Shown here: in pieces, positions 34,093 to 42,684 of the stretch
How the letters are laid out: each line of letters starts with the position of its first letter
Numbering within the stretch: the first letter of the stretch is position 1
Assembly: GCF_900105515.1 (NCBI RefSeq)
Contig: NZ_FNSY01000001.1
Span: forward strand, 682,001 to 746,000
Source of the DNA: Streptomyces sp. 2131.1
GTDB lineage: Bacteria > Actinomycetota > Actinomycetes > Streptomycetales > Streptomycetaceae
Reading direction: 5' to 3'
Length of the DNA stretch: 64,000 bases
The notes under the pieces: model-generated
The model's database searches: none
Seen by the model: the letters and a program-made list of their open reading frames with translations, nothing else
What the model was told of the DNA's origin: nothing
Position numbers and translations under genes: made by a program

Positions 34093-34551
34093 TCAGAGGG
34101 CGGTGCTGCTGAGCGGCAGGGCCGCCCAGATGACCTTGCCGCCACCCGCGGTGTGCTCGACGTCGCACGTGCCGCCCGCTTCCCGGGTGATCTCGCGGAC
34201 CAGCAGCAGGCCCCGCCCGCCGGTCTGCGCGTAGTCGGTCTCCAGCGCGGTGGGGCGGTAGGGGTGGTTGTCCTCGACGGACACCCTGACCCATTCCTCG
34301 CCCACGGCCACCTCGACGGCGAGCTCGGGCGAGAGCAGCGCCGCGTGCTTCACGGCGTTGGTGACCAGCTCGGAGACGATGAGCAGCAGGCCCTGGGTGA
34401 TGTCGTCGTCGATCGGCACGTTCTGGCGCTTCAGCAGGTCGCGCACGGCGTGCCGGGCCTGGGGTACGGAGAGGTCCGTGGCCGGGGCGGTGAACCGCCA
34501 GACCCCTTCGTACGGCACGGGCCGGGCGGGGATACTCCCGCGGCTCTCCAT
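34093..34551 (-). CDS. anti-sigma-factor-type ATP-binding protein
   Basis: A 152-residue HATPase (RsbW/SpoIIAB-like) protein of the many-member streptomycete family. LIVSELVTNAVKHA is the N-box, VSVEDNHPYRP the G1 region with its aspartate, and TGGRGLLLVREI the G2 box. Such proteins bind and phosphorylate anti-anti-sigma factors or sequester sigma factors. I choose ATG 34551 (MESRGSIPARP); a start at 34671 would add 40 unconserved residues. It converges on idi with an 18-base gap. Confidence 0.85.
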   Translation of the reverse strand: MESRGSIPARPVPYEGVWRFTAPATDLSVPQARHAVRDLLKRQNVPIDDDITQGLLLIVSELVTNAVKHAALLSPELAVEVAVGEEWVRVSVEDNHPYRPTALETDYAQTGGRGLLLVREITREAGGTCDVEHTAGGGKVIWAALPLSSTAL

Positions 34552-34684
34552 AGTCCGGTACCCGCTCTCCACTCGAAGTGACTTCACGTCGAGTACAGGG
34601 TGGCGGGCGAGGTTGCTTCGGTCCGCACTACTGAACACAAGTCGACACCTATTGACCGAACTCGACTTCATTCAGTCGGGAGTG

Positions 34685-35320
34685 TCAGTTTTCGGACCGC
34701 TTCCGACTGTCGTGGGTGAGCGGGTCCGTTCCTTCTCCCTCGCCCCCGCCCGGCGTCATCTGCTCGGAGACCATCGAGACGATCCGCCGGCCGCCGATCC
34801 CGATGGCGATGAGCCCGAGCCCGTCGAAGAGCAGGGCCAGCGAGAAGAAGCAGCCGAGTACGTAGAGGCTGCTGTGCGGCCAGTCGAAGAGTACGAGCAG
34901 ACCGAGGAGCAGGCCGAAGGCGCCCTGGAGCAGCGTCCAGCCGAACTGCGGGCCGCGCACCACGACGCTGCCCACGAGCCGGAAGACCCCGCCGGTCAGG
35001 AAGAGGAGCGCGGCGAACATGGTCAGCGCCTCGGCGGTGCCGTGCGGGTGGCGGATGACGACGGCCCCGGCGGCGATGTTGAGCGCGGCGACCACGACGC
35101 CCAGCCAGAAGTAGCTGGTGCCGCGCGACTGCACGGCGTGGACCAGGCCGACCAGACCGCCGACGAGAAGCAGCCAGCCGAACAGGATCATGGAGGTCAG
35201 CGTCGCCACGCCGGTGTAGACGAGCCCGACCAGGCCGGCGACGACGAGCAGGATGCCGAGCAGCGCCAGACCGCCGAAACTGCGGTGGAGCTTCCTGCCT
35301 TCGCGTTCGGGACCGTCCAC
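34685..35320 (-). CDS. DUF308/HdeD-family membrane protein
   Basis: A 211-residue membrane protein with six hydrophobic segments spread from about residue 15 to 170, typical of DUF308 (HdeD) proteins, and charged tails (a basic start EREGRKLHRSF and a Gly/Glu-rich end). HdeD-like proteins are linked to acid resistance in enterobacteria; the role here is unknown. The GTG start at 35320 has GAGGAG eight bases upstream. It is divergent from the crotonase gene. Confidence 0.85.
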   Translation of the reverse strand: MDGPEREGRKLHRSFGGLALLGILLVVAGLVGLVYTGVATLTSMILFGWLLLVGGLVGLVHAVQSRGTSYFWLGVVVAALNIAAGAVVIRHPHGTAEALTMFAALLFLTGGVFRLVGSVVVRGPQFGWTLLQGAFGLLLGLLVLFDWPHSSLYVLGCFFSLALLFDGLGLIAIGIGGRRIVSMVSEQMTPGGGEGEGTDPLTHDSRKRSEN

Positions 35321-35398
35321 GTGAGGCTCCTCGGGTGCGTGCCTGCTTGGCGCCCCCTTCTTGATCGTAGGTTCGAACACCACGGATAGCATCCGGCC

Positions 35399-36160
35399 AT
35401 GGACCGTACGGAACCCCGCCTGGAGCACACCGTCGCCGACGGCGTCGCCACCGTCGTCATCAGCAACCCCGCCAAGCGCAACGCGATGACGGCCGCGATG
35501 TGGCAGGCGCTTCCGGTGCTGCTGGAGAAGCTGGCCGCCGATCCCTCCGTGGGCGCCCTGGTCCTGACCGGCGCGGGCGACACCTTCTGCGCGGGTGCGG
35601 ACATCTCCTCGCTGCGGGACCCCGGGAGCGATCCGCAGAGCCTGGCCGTGGCGGCCGAGGAGGCGCTGGCCGCGTTCGCGCTGCCGACGCTCGCGGTGGT
35701 GCGGGGCTACTGCGTGGGCGGCGGGAGCCAGCTCGCCGCCGCCTGCGATCTGCGCTTCGCGGCGGAGGGGGCCCTGTTCGGGGTCACCCCGGCCAAGCTG
35801 GGGATCGTCTACCCCGCGTCGTCCACCCGCCGGCTGGCCGCCCTGACGGGCCCCGCGACGGCGAAGCACCTGCTGTTCTCCGGCGAGCTGATCGACACGG
35901 AGCGGGCGCTGCGGACCGGCCTGGTGGACGAGGTGCATGCGGCCGGCGCGCTGGACGAGCGGGTCGGGGCGTACGTACGGACCCTGGCGTCGCGGTCCCG
36001 GCTGACGCAGGCCGCGGCCAAGGAGTTCGCGGCCGGGCGCGAGGACCGGGACGCGTACTGGGCCGGGCAGGCACGGGGCAGCGGCGACACCGCGGAGGGT
36101 GTCGCCGCCTTCCTGGAACGCCGTACGCCCCGCTTCACCTGGGCGCCTACTGGAGGATGA
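35399..36160 (+). CDS. enoyl-CoA hydratase/isomerase family protein
   Basis: A 253-residue crotonase. The oxyanion-hole segments are AGADISSLRD and YCVGGGSQLAAACDLRFA. At the first catalytic glutamate position it has FGVTPAKLGIVYPAS, lacking an obvious acid, so the reaction may be isomerisation or another crotonase chemistry and not classical hydration. It starts at ATG 35399 just after a TAG-rich promoter-like stretch, with few RBS features. Its 3' end overlaps the convergent DJ-1 gene by 14 bases. Confidence 0.85.
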   Translation: MDRTEPRLEHTVADGVATVVISNPAKRNAMTAAMWQALPVLLEKLAADPSVGALVLTGAGDTFCAGADISSLRDPGSDPQSLAVAAEEALAAFALPTLAVVRGYCVGGGSQLAAACDLRFAAEGALFGVTPAKLGIVYPASSTRRLAALTGPATAKHLLFSGELIDTERALRTGLVDEVHAAGALDERVGAYVRTLASRSRLTQAAAKEFAAGREDRDAYWAGQARGSGDTAEGVAAFLERRTPRFTWAPTGG

Positions 36161-36782
36161 AGCGGCTCCGGCCCCGCCACTGCTCGACCAGGTCGGCCGG
36201 CGCCTTGTCCGGCGACCCCGCGTCGTAGGGCGGCTGGGGGTCGTACTCCGTCAGGAGCTGTACGGCCTGCGCGGTGCGGTCGCCGGCGATGCGGCCGAGC
36301 AGGGTGAGGCCCATGTCGATACCGGACGAGACCCCGGCGGCGGTGACGTACTTGCCGTCGAAGACGACGCGTTCGCCGGTGGGCTCGGCGCCGTGGTCCC
36401 TGAGCGTGTCCAGGGCGAGCCAGTGCGAAGTGGCGCGCCGCCCCTTCAGGAGCCCGGCCGCCGCCAGCAGCAGCGATCCGGTGCAGACGGAGGTTGTCCA
36501 GGTGGTGGACTCGTCCGCGCGGCGCAGCCACCCGAGCAGGTTCTCGTTCTCCATCTGGTCGTGCTGTCCGGGGCCGCCGGGGACGATCACCAGGTCGGGG
36601 GCGGGGACCTCGTCGAACGTCCGGCGGGCGACCAGGTCGAGGCTGCTGTTGTCGTTACGTACGGCGCCCGTCCGTTCGGCGACGAAGACGGTCTCGGCGC
36701 CCGGTGTGCGGGACAGGATCTCGTAGGTGCCGACGGCGTCCAGCGCGGTGAAGCGGTCGAAGAGGACGATGGCGATCTGCAT
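36147..36782 (-). CDS. DJ-1/PfpI family protein
   Basis: A 211-residue glutamine-amidotransferase-like protein. LVIVPGGPGQHDQM carries the oxyanion turn and TSVCTGSLLLAAAGLL the nucleophile-elbow cysteine; EILSRTPG supplies the usual nearby glutamate. It resembles isonitrile-hydratase-type and GlxA-like stand-alone domains. It follows a GlxA regulator gene by 24 bases on the same strand, so the two are co-transcribed and may respond to the same small molecule. Confidence 0.88.
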   Translation of the reverse strand: MQIAIVLFDRFTALDAVGTYEILSRTPGAETVFVAERTGAVRNDNSSLDLVARRTFDEVPAPDLVIVPGGPGQHDQMENENLLGWLRRADESTTWTTSVCTGSLLLAAAGLLKGRRATSHWLALDTLRDHGAEPTGERVVFDGKYVTAAGVSSGIDMGLTLLGRIAGDRTAQAVQLLTEYDPQPPYDAGSPDKAPADLVEQWRGRSRFILQ

Positions 36783-36806
36783 GGGGCTTCCTGTCTCTCG
36801 GGTGGG

Positions 36807-37772
36807 TCAGGAGCGGTCGGCCGCGTGGGGGCCGAAGCGGCGGCGGTATTCGGCAGGGGCGGCGCCGAGCGCCTTGATGAAGGCCCGGCGCATCGCCTCC
36901 GGGGTGCCGTAGCCGCAGCCGCGGGCGATCTGGGCGACCCCGTCGGCGGTGTCCTCCAGGAGCCGGCGGGCTTGTTCCAGGCGGACCTGGTCGACGTACC
37001 GGCCGGGCGTCGTGCCCGTCTCCGCCTGGAACGCGCGGGCGAAGTGACGGGGCGAGAGGCGGGCGCGGGCGGCCAGGGCCTCGACGGAGAGGTCGGCTCC
37101 GGGGTGCTCCGTGATCCAGTGCTGCACGTCGCGCAGCGGTTCACGGCGCGCCGTCTGGGCGCTGAGCTGTGCGCTGAACTGGGACTGGCTGCCCGGCCTG
37201 CGCAGGAAGACGACCAGGTGCCGCGCGACCGTGAGGGCGACGTCCCGTCCGTGGTCCTCCTCCACCAGGGCCAGCGCGAGGTCGATGCCCGCGGTGACCC
37301 CGGCGGAGGTGGCGATCCTGCCGTCGCGTACGAAGATCGGCTCGGGGTCGACCTCGACGGCCGGGTGTTCGCGGGCCAGCTTCTCGCACACGTTCCAGTG
37401 CGTCGTCGCCCGGTGGCCGTCCAGTTGTCCGGCCGCCGCGAGCAGCAGCGCCCCGCTGCACACGGAGACCAGGCGCTCCGGCAGCGGCCCGTGCACGCGT
37501 AGCCAGTGGACGAGTTCGGGGTCGGGGTCACGGGTGCCCCAGCCGCCGGGGACGAGGAGGGTGTGGGGCGTCGGCGCGTCGGCGAGGCTGCCGTCGGGGA
37601 CCAGGGTGAGGCCACAGGACGTGCGGACCGGGGCGCCGTCCAGCGAGGCGGTGCGCAGCTCGTACGAGACGTCAGGGAAGCGGGACGCCCCGGCGAAGAC
37701 CTCCATGGGGCCGGTGACGTCGAGGCTCTGGATGCCGTCGAAGAGGACGACGAGCACGGATCGCTGCTTCAT
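36807..37772 (-). CDS. GlxA-family AraC regulator with DJ-1-like domain
   Basis: A 321-residue regulator. Residues 1-170 are DJ-1/PfpI-like, with SVCSGALLLAAAGQLDG at the elbow; the C-terminal 100 residues are an AraC double helix-turn-helix (LSVEALAARARLSPRHFARAF and VAQIARGCGYGTPEAMRRAF). The start MKQRSVLVV at 37772 has AGGA eight bases upstream; ATG 37781 is the alternative. It probably controls the DJ-1 gene just downstream. Confidence 0.9.
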   Translation of the reverse strand: MKQRSVLVVLFDGIQSLDVTGPMEVFAGASRFPDVSYELRTASLDGAPVRTSCGLTLVPDGSLADAPTPHTLLVPGGWGTRDPDPELVHWLRVHGPLPERLVSVCSGALLLAAAGQLDGHRATTHWNVCEKLAREHPAVEVDPEPIFVRDGRIATSAGVTAGIDLALALVEEDHGRDVALTVARHLVVFLRRPGSQSQFSAQLSAQTARREPLRDVQHWITEHPGADLSVEALAARARLSPRHFARAFQAETGTTPGRYVDQVRLEQARRLLEDTADGVAQIARGCGYGTPEAMRRAFIKALGAAPAEYRRRFGPHAADRS

Positions 37773-37880
37773 GTCCGCCATCCTGGGCGGTCGCGGGAAT
37801 GGCTGCAATGACGGGTTCCCCACCTTTCCTGCCATCGCCCGCTGCGGCACAGCTCACGTCTGCCCAGGGGTTCCCGCCCG

Positions 37881-37896
37881 TACCGACCAGTCGGTA
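37881..37896. promoter_or_regulatory. TetR-type operator candidate
   Basis: TACCGAC-CA-GTCGGTA is a perfect palindrome with seven-base arms, ending 11 bases before the SCO6745-family ATG. The ACCGAC...GTCGGT form is typical of TetR/AcrR operators. Its position would block initiation directly. No TetR gene is adjacent; the closest is at 52.6 kb. Confidence 0.6.
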
Positions 37897-37907
37897 ACGT
37901 GCCGGGT

Positions 37908-38765
37908 ATGAGTACTCTCCCGCCCCGTGCCGGGCGGCGTTGCCACAACGCCCTGAACCCGCTGCACTCCTCGCTCTACTTCTCCCCCGACCTCGGCAAG
38001 GAGCTCGGCGGGATCGGTATCGACGACCCCTCCGCCGTCTACTTCGCCACCCGCGCCGCCGCGATGGGCGCGGTCGGCGCCGACACGGTGACCGCGACCT
38101 TCTACAACTTCAACCACGCGCTGGTGTCCCGGCACGTCCCCGCGATCTGGGGCATAGCCTCCCCCGCGAAGGTCCTGGACGCCCGGCTGCGCGCCGCCGA
38201 CGCGACGCTGCGCCGGCTGCTCGGCGAGGAGATCATCACCTCCCCCGAGATGGCCGAGGCCGCGCAGCTCGCCCTGCGCGCCACCGAGGGCTGCACCCGG
38301 CACGCCCGGCCGCTGTACGCGGCGCACGCCGGTCTGCCGGTCCCGGACGAACCGCACCTGGCGTACTGGCACGCGGCGACGCTGCTGCGCGAGCACCGGG
38401 GCGACGCCCACCTCGCCGCGCTCCTCGCCGCGGAGCTCGACCCGCTGGAGGCCCTGGTCAGCCACACCGCCACCGGCAAGGGCATGGCGATCGGCTGGCT
38501 GCTGTCCTCCCGGGGCTGGCGGCGCGCCGACTGGGAGGCCGCGTCGGAGCGGCTGCGCGAGCGCGGGCTGCTCACGGCGGAGGGCGAGCTGACCGAGGAG
38601 GGCGCCGAGCTGCGCAACGGGCTGGAGGAGGCCACGGACCGGATGGACCTGGGCCCGTACGAGCACCTGGGCGGACCGGGTGTGGCCCGGCTGACGGAGC
38701 TGGGGCGCGGCTTCCTCGCCACGGCGTGGGCAGCGGGCGCGTTCCCGGCCAGCGCGACCGGCTGA
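37908..38765 (+). CDS. SCO6745 family protein
   Basis: A 285-residue helical protein of a family named after a streptomycete gene from this same neighbourhood. The conserved opening is CHNALNPLHSSLYFSPD; the C-terminal third (LSSRGWRRADWEAA, ERGLLTAEGELTEEG) looks like a winged-helix region, so it may bind DNA. The start ATG 37908 lacks a good RBS and sits just behind a palindrome, so the mRNA may be short-leadered or leaderless. Function is unknown. Confidence 0.8.
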   Translation: MSTLPPRAGRRCHNALNPLHSSLYFSPDLGKELGGIGIDDPSAVYFATRAAAMGAVGADTVTATFYNFNHALVSRHVPAIWGIASPAKVLDARLRAADATLRRLLGEEIITSPEMAEAAQLALRATEGCTRHARPLYAAHAGLPVPDEPHLAYWHAATLLREHRGDAHLAALLAAELDPLEALVSHTATGKGMAIGWLLSSRGWRRADWEAASERLRERGLLTAEGELTEEGAELRNGLEEATDRMDLGPYEHLGGPGVARLTELGRGFLATAWAAGAFPASATG

Positions 38766-38917
38766 GCGACGAAATCCGGCGGCCGTCCCCTGGGGTGGCC
38801 GGGCGACACGGCGCCCGGCCACCCGGCACAATGCAGGCGTGTGACTCCGGGCAGGCCCCAGCGGCGGCCCGGGGCCCGACCAGCACAGCCAGCAGGAGAA
38901 GGCGAGTCGGTAGAACC

Positions 38918-41296
38918 GTGACGACGTCCATCGAAGGCAGGATCGCCGAGGAGCTCGGCGTACGCGAGCGGCAGGTGAAGGCGGCCGTCGAGCTGCTCGA
39001 CGGCGGGTCGACCGTGCCGTTCATCGCCCGCTACCGCAAGGAAGCGACCGAGATGCTCGACGACGCGCAGCTGCGCACGCTCGAGGAACGGCTGCGGTAC
39101 CTGCGGGAGCTGGAGGAGCGCCGGGCGGCGGTCCTCGAATCCGTACGGGAGCAGGGCAAGCTCGACGACGCGCTGGAGGCGCGGATCCGGGCGGCCGACA
39201 CGAAGGCGCGCCTGGAGGACATCTACCTCCCGTTCAAGCCGAAGCGGCGGACGAAGGCGCAGATCGCCCGGGAGGCCGGTCTCGAACCGCTCGCCTCCGG
39301 CCTGCTCGACGACCCCTCGATGGACCCGCTCGCCGCGGCGGCGGCCTTCGCCGACGCGGACAAGGGCGTCGCGGACCCGGCGGCGGCGCTGGAGGGCGCC
39401 CGCGCCATCCTCGCCGAGCGCTTCTCGGAGGACGCCGACCTCATCGGCGAGCTGCGCGAGCGCATGTGGACGCGCGGGCGGCTGGTGGCCCGGGTGCGGG
39501 ACGGCAAGGAGGAGGCGGGCGCCAAGTTCGCGGACTACTTCGACTTCGCCGAACCGTTCACCGCGCTGCCCTCGCACCGGGTGCTGGCGATGCTCCGGGG
39601 TGAGAAGGAAGACGTCCTCGACCTGGTCCTGGAGCCGGAGGAGCCGTCGCAGGAGCCCGGCCCGTCCTCGTACGAGAACATGGTCGCCCGGCGCTTCGGC
39701 GTGGGCGACCGGGGGCGCCCCGGCGACAAGTGGCTGGCCGACACGGTGCGGTGGGCCTGGCGTACCCGGATCCTGGTGCACCTCGGCATCGACCTGCGGC
39801 TGCGGCTGCGTACGGCGGCGGAGGACGAGGCGGTACGCGTCTTCGCGTCGAACCTGCGCGACCTGCTGCTCGCCGCACCGGCCGGGACGCGGGCCACGCT
39901 GGGGCTCGACCCCGGTTTCCGTACGGGTGTGAAGGTCGCCGTCGTGGACGCGACCGGCAAGGTCGTCGCCACCGACGTCATCCACCCGCACGTCCCGGCC
40001 AACAAGTGGGACCAGTCGCTGGCGACCCTGGAGCGGCTGGCGCGCGAGCACCACGTCGACCTGATCGCGATCGGCAACGGCACGGCGTCCCGCGAGACGG
40101 ACAAGCTCGCCGGTGAGCTGTGCGAGAAGCATCCGGAGCTGAAGCTCACCAAGGTGATGGTCTCGGAGGCGGGCGCCTCCGTGTACTCCGCCTCGGCCTT
40201 CGCCTCGCAGGAACTCCCCGACATGGACGTCTCCTTGCGCGGTGCCGTCTCGATCGCGCGCCGGCTCCAGGACCCGCTGGCCGAGCTGGTGAAGATCGAC
40301 CCGAAGTCGATCGGTGTCGGGCAGTACCAGCACGACCTGTCCGAGGTGAAGCTCTCGCGTTCGCTGGACGCGGTCGTCGAGGACTGCGTGAACGGTGTCG
40401 GCGTCGACGTCAACACCGCGTCCGCGCCGCTGCTCTCCCGGGTCTCCGGCATCGGCACCGGGCTCGCAGAGAACATCGTGGCGCACCGCGACGCGAACGG
40501 GCCGTTCCGCTCCCGCAAGGGCCTGAAGGACGTGGCCCGGCTGGGTCCGAAGGCGTACGAGCAGTGCGCGGGCTTCCTGCGCATCCGGGGCGACGACCCG
40601 CTCGACGCGTCCAGCGTGCACCCGGAGGCGTACCCGGTCGTGCGGTCGATGGTGAAGAAGACCGGCGGGGACGTCGCCGCGCTGATCGGCAACACCGATG
40701 TGCTGCGGTCGCTGCGGGCGGACGACTTCGTGTCCGAGAAGTTCGGGCTGCCGACGGTCACCGACATCCTGAAGGAGCTGGAGAAGCCGGGACGCGACCC
40801 TCGCCCCGCGTTCAGGACCGCCACCTTCAAGGACGGCGTCGAGAAGATCGGCGACCTGGAGGCCGGGATGGTGCTGGAGGGCGTCGTGACGAACGTCGCC
40901 GCGTTCGGGGCGTTCGTGGACGTCGGGGTGCATCAGGACGGGCTCGTCCATGTGTCGGCGATGTCGCGGACGTTCGTGAAGGACCCCCGGGATGTGGTGA
41001 AGCCGGGGGACGTCGTCCGCGTGAAGGTGATGGAGGTCGACATTCCGCGCAAGCGGATCTCGTTGTCGTTGCGGTTGGACGACGAGCAGGGGGCCGGTGG
41101 CCGCGCGGCGGCCTCGGGGAGTGAGCGTGGCGGGCGTCCGCCCCGGCCTCGGCAGGGGGGCGGCGGTGGCCGTGGTGCGGCGTCCCGTGGGGGCGGTGGC
41201 GGGGGGCGGCCCGCGCCTGCCGCTGCTCCGGCGAACGGGGCGATGGCCGATGCGTTGCGGCGGGCGGGGTTGTTGAAGGGGGACGGGGGGCGGTAG
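38918..41296 (+). CDS. tex: Tex family RNA-binding transcription accessory protein
   Basis: A 792-residue Tex protein. An N-terminal helical region with FIARYRKEATEMLDD is followed by the YqgF-like domain (LGLDPGFRTGVKVAVVD, GNGTASRETD), helix-hairpin-helix repeats (LLSRVSGIGTGLAENIV) and an S1 domain (AAFGAFVDVGVHQDGLVHVS). The last 65 residues are a Gly/Arg-rich tail, an RGG-like extension likely to bind RNA. The start is GTG 38918. Tex affects transcription and tolerance of stalled transcription or stress. Confidence 0.95.
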   Translation: MTTSIEGRIAEELGVRERQVKAAVELLDGGSTVPFIARYRKEATEMLDDAQLRTLEERLRYLRELEERRAAVLESVREQGKLDDALEARIRAADTKARLEDIYLPFKPKRRTKAQIAREAGLEPLASGLLDDPSMDPLAAAAAFADADKGVADPAAALEGARAILAERFSEDADLIGELRERMWTRGRLVARVRDGKEEAGAKFADYFDFAEPFTALPSHRVLAMLRGEKEDVLDLVLEPEEPSQEPGPSSYENMVARRFGVGDRGRPGDKWLADTVRWAWRTRILVHLGIDLRLRLRTAAEDEAVRVFASNLRDLLLAAPAGTRATLGLDPGFRTGVKVAVVDATGKVVATDVIHPHVPANKWDQSLATLERLAREHHVDLIAIGNGTASRETDKLAGELCEKHPELKLTKVMVSEAGASVYSASAFASQELPDMDVSLRGAVSIARRLQDPLAELVKIDPKSIGVGQYQHDLSEVKLSRSLDAVVEDCVNGVGVDVNTASAPLLSRVSGIGTGLAENIVAHRDANGPFRSRKGLKDVARLGPKAYEQCAGFLRIRGDDPLDASSVHPEAYPVVRSMVKKTGGDVAALIGNTDVLRSLRADDFVSEKFGLPTVTDILKELEKPGRDPRPAFRTATFKDGVEKIGDLEAGMVLEGVVTNVAAFGAFVDVGVHQDGLVHVSAMSRTFVKDPRDVVKPGDVVRVKVMEVDIPRKRISLSLRLDDEQGAGGRAAASGSERGGRPPRPRQGGGGGRGAASRGGGGGGRPAPAAAPANGAMADALRRAGLLKGDGGR

Positions 41297-41314
41297 GCCC
41301 CTCGCGGCGGGGGT

Positions 41315-41369
41315 GGGGCGGGGTGGGTACTGGGTGCGCCTGCGGCGGGCCTGTTCCCCACCCCGCCCC
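41315..41369 (+). terminator. terminator of tex
   Basis: GGGGCGGGGTGGG (41315-41327) and CCCACCCCGCCCC (41357-41369) form a perfect 13-base-pair stem around a 29-base loop, 18 bases past the tex stop. The C-rich arm is followed by TTCCC. Confidence 0.65.
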
Positions 41370-41378
41370 TTCCCGTAA

Positions 41379-41435
41379 CCGGGGCTCTGCCCCGGACCCC
41401 GCTCCTCAAGCGCCGGTGGGGCTGGAATCCGGGCT
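41379..41435. repeat. streptomycete intergenic repeat-like element running into a gene end
   Basis: CCGGGGC-TCT-GCCCCGG (41379-41395) is followed by ACCCCGCTCCTCAAGCGCC and GGTGGGGCTGGAATCCGGGC. This arrangement matches a short element often seen between streptomycete genes, recognised from memory. It covers the last ten codons of the amidohydrolase gene. Confidence 0.55.
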
Positions 41436-42635
41436 GATCGTGAGGCCGTCCGCGACCACTCGGCCCTTGTGCAGGACCGTGCGGTCCTCGCTGCGGTCCA
41501 TCACCGCAGACGTCACCGTCTCGCCCTCCAGCAGGAGGAGGTCCGCCCTCGCGCCCACCCTCACTCCGGGGCGGTCCGTTGTGGAGGTCAGGCGGGGCGG
41601 GCCCTGCTGGAGGATGGAGGCGCCGCCCGTCGTGGCCACGGCCGCGCAGTGTTCGATCAGGGCGTCCGCGCGGTAGCCGTTGGTGAAGGCCAGCTGCCAG
41701 GTGCGGTCGAGCATGTCGCCGTTGCCGTACGGGGACCAGAAGTCGCGCTGGCCGTCCTCGCCCAGGCCCACCCGGACGCCGGCGGCGGTCAGGTCCGCCA
41801 GGGGCAGGGAGTGGTGGCGGGCCGGGGCGATCGTGGCCATGGCGATGTCCAGTTCGGCGAACTCCTCGATGAGCCGGCGCGTCGTCGTCTCGTCGACCGA
41901 ACCCAGGTCGTAGGCGTGCGAGATGGTCACCCGGCCGGTCATGTCCAGGGCGCGCACCCGCTCCAGGATCAGGTCGACGCTGAACACCCCGAGCGCGCCC
42001 GGCTCGTGGAGGTGGATGTCGACCGGGGCCCCGTGGCGCTCCGCGAGGTCGAAGACGATGTCCAGGTGGCGTACGGGGTCGCGGTCCAGGGTGCACGGGT
42101 CGATGCCGCCGACGACCGCGGCGCCCGAGGACAGGGCCCGGTCCATCAGTTCCGGTACGCCCTTCTCACGGAGCAGGCCGGCCTGCGGGAACGCCATGAT
42201 CTCGACCTCGCACCGGCCGGCGTGAGCTTCCTTGGCAGCGAGGACGCCTTCGAAGCGTTCCAGGCCGCAGTCCGCGTCGATCTGCGCGTAGCTGCGTACG
42301 CGGGTGGTGCCGCGCTCGATCATGCGGGCCAGCGTGTACGTCGCCCGCCGGGCTACGTCCCACTCGTCCTCGCGCCAGTGCTCGCGGTCGTTCGTCATCA
42401 TGCCCCAGACCCCGGGGGCGCCCGTGTGGGGCCGGAAGGGCAGACCCATGCGGGTGGAGTCCAGGTGGCAGTGGACGTCCGAGAAGGACGGCAGGGCGAG
42501 CCGCCCCCGGCCGGCCACGGTGTCGCCCGTGACGGCGCGGGCCGGGTCGTGCGGGGTGACCGCGGTGATCATTCCGTCCTCGACGGTGAGGTCGCTGGGC
42601 TCCCCGCCCCACGGACGGACGTCTGTGATCAGCAT
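41406..42635 (-). CDS. amidohydrolase, cytosine-deaminase-like
   Basis: A 409-residue metal-dependent hydrolase. Metal ligands are in SFSDVHCHLDST, VDIHLHEPG and VTISHAYDLG, with the catalytic aspartate in GLGEDGQRDFWSPYGNGDML, the pattern of CodA-like deaminases and related isocytosine/creatinine enzymes. The start ATG 42635 (MLITDVRPWGG) has AGGAG nine bases upstream; ATG 42644 overlaps that site. Its last residues (ISPDSSPTGA) are encoded within a repeat-like element. A GntR regulator lies 49 bases upstream on the same strand, so the two are probably one operon. Confidence 0.88.
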   Translation of the reverse strand: MLITDVRPWGGEPSDLTVEDGMITAVTPHDPARAVTGDTVAGRGRLALPSFSDVHCHLDSTRMGLPFRPHTGAPGVWGMMTNDREHWREDEWDVARRATYTLARMIERGTTRVRSYAQIDADCGLERFEGVLAAKEAHAGRCEVEIMAFPQAGLLREKGVPELMDRALSSGAAVVGGIDPCTLDRDPVRHLDIVFDLAERHGAPVDIHLHEPGALGVFSVDLILERVRALDMTGRVTISHAYDLGSVDETTTRRLIEEFAELDIAMATIAPARHHSLPLADLTAAGVRVGLGEDGQRDFWSPYGNGDMLDRTWQLAFTNGYRADALIEHCAAVATTGGASILQQGPPRLTSTTDRPGVRVGARADLLLLEGETVTSAVMDRSEDRTVLHKGRVVADGLTISPDSSPTGA

Positions 42636-42684
42636 GTGGCGCATCTCCTCGGTGGGTGTGTGGTGGGTCGGTGCCGCTACGGGG

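Noticed and set aside
38102..40951. 949-codon minus-strand open frame antisense to tex
   Set aside because: Low-complexity translation opposite a full-length conserved Tex protein.
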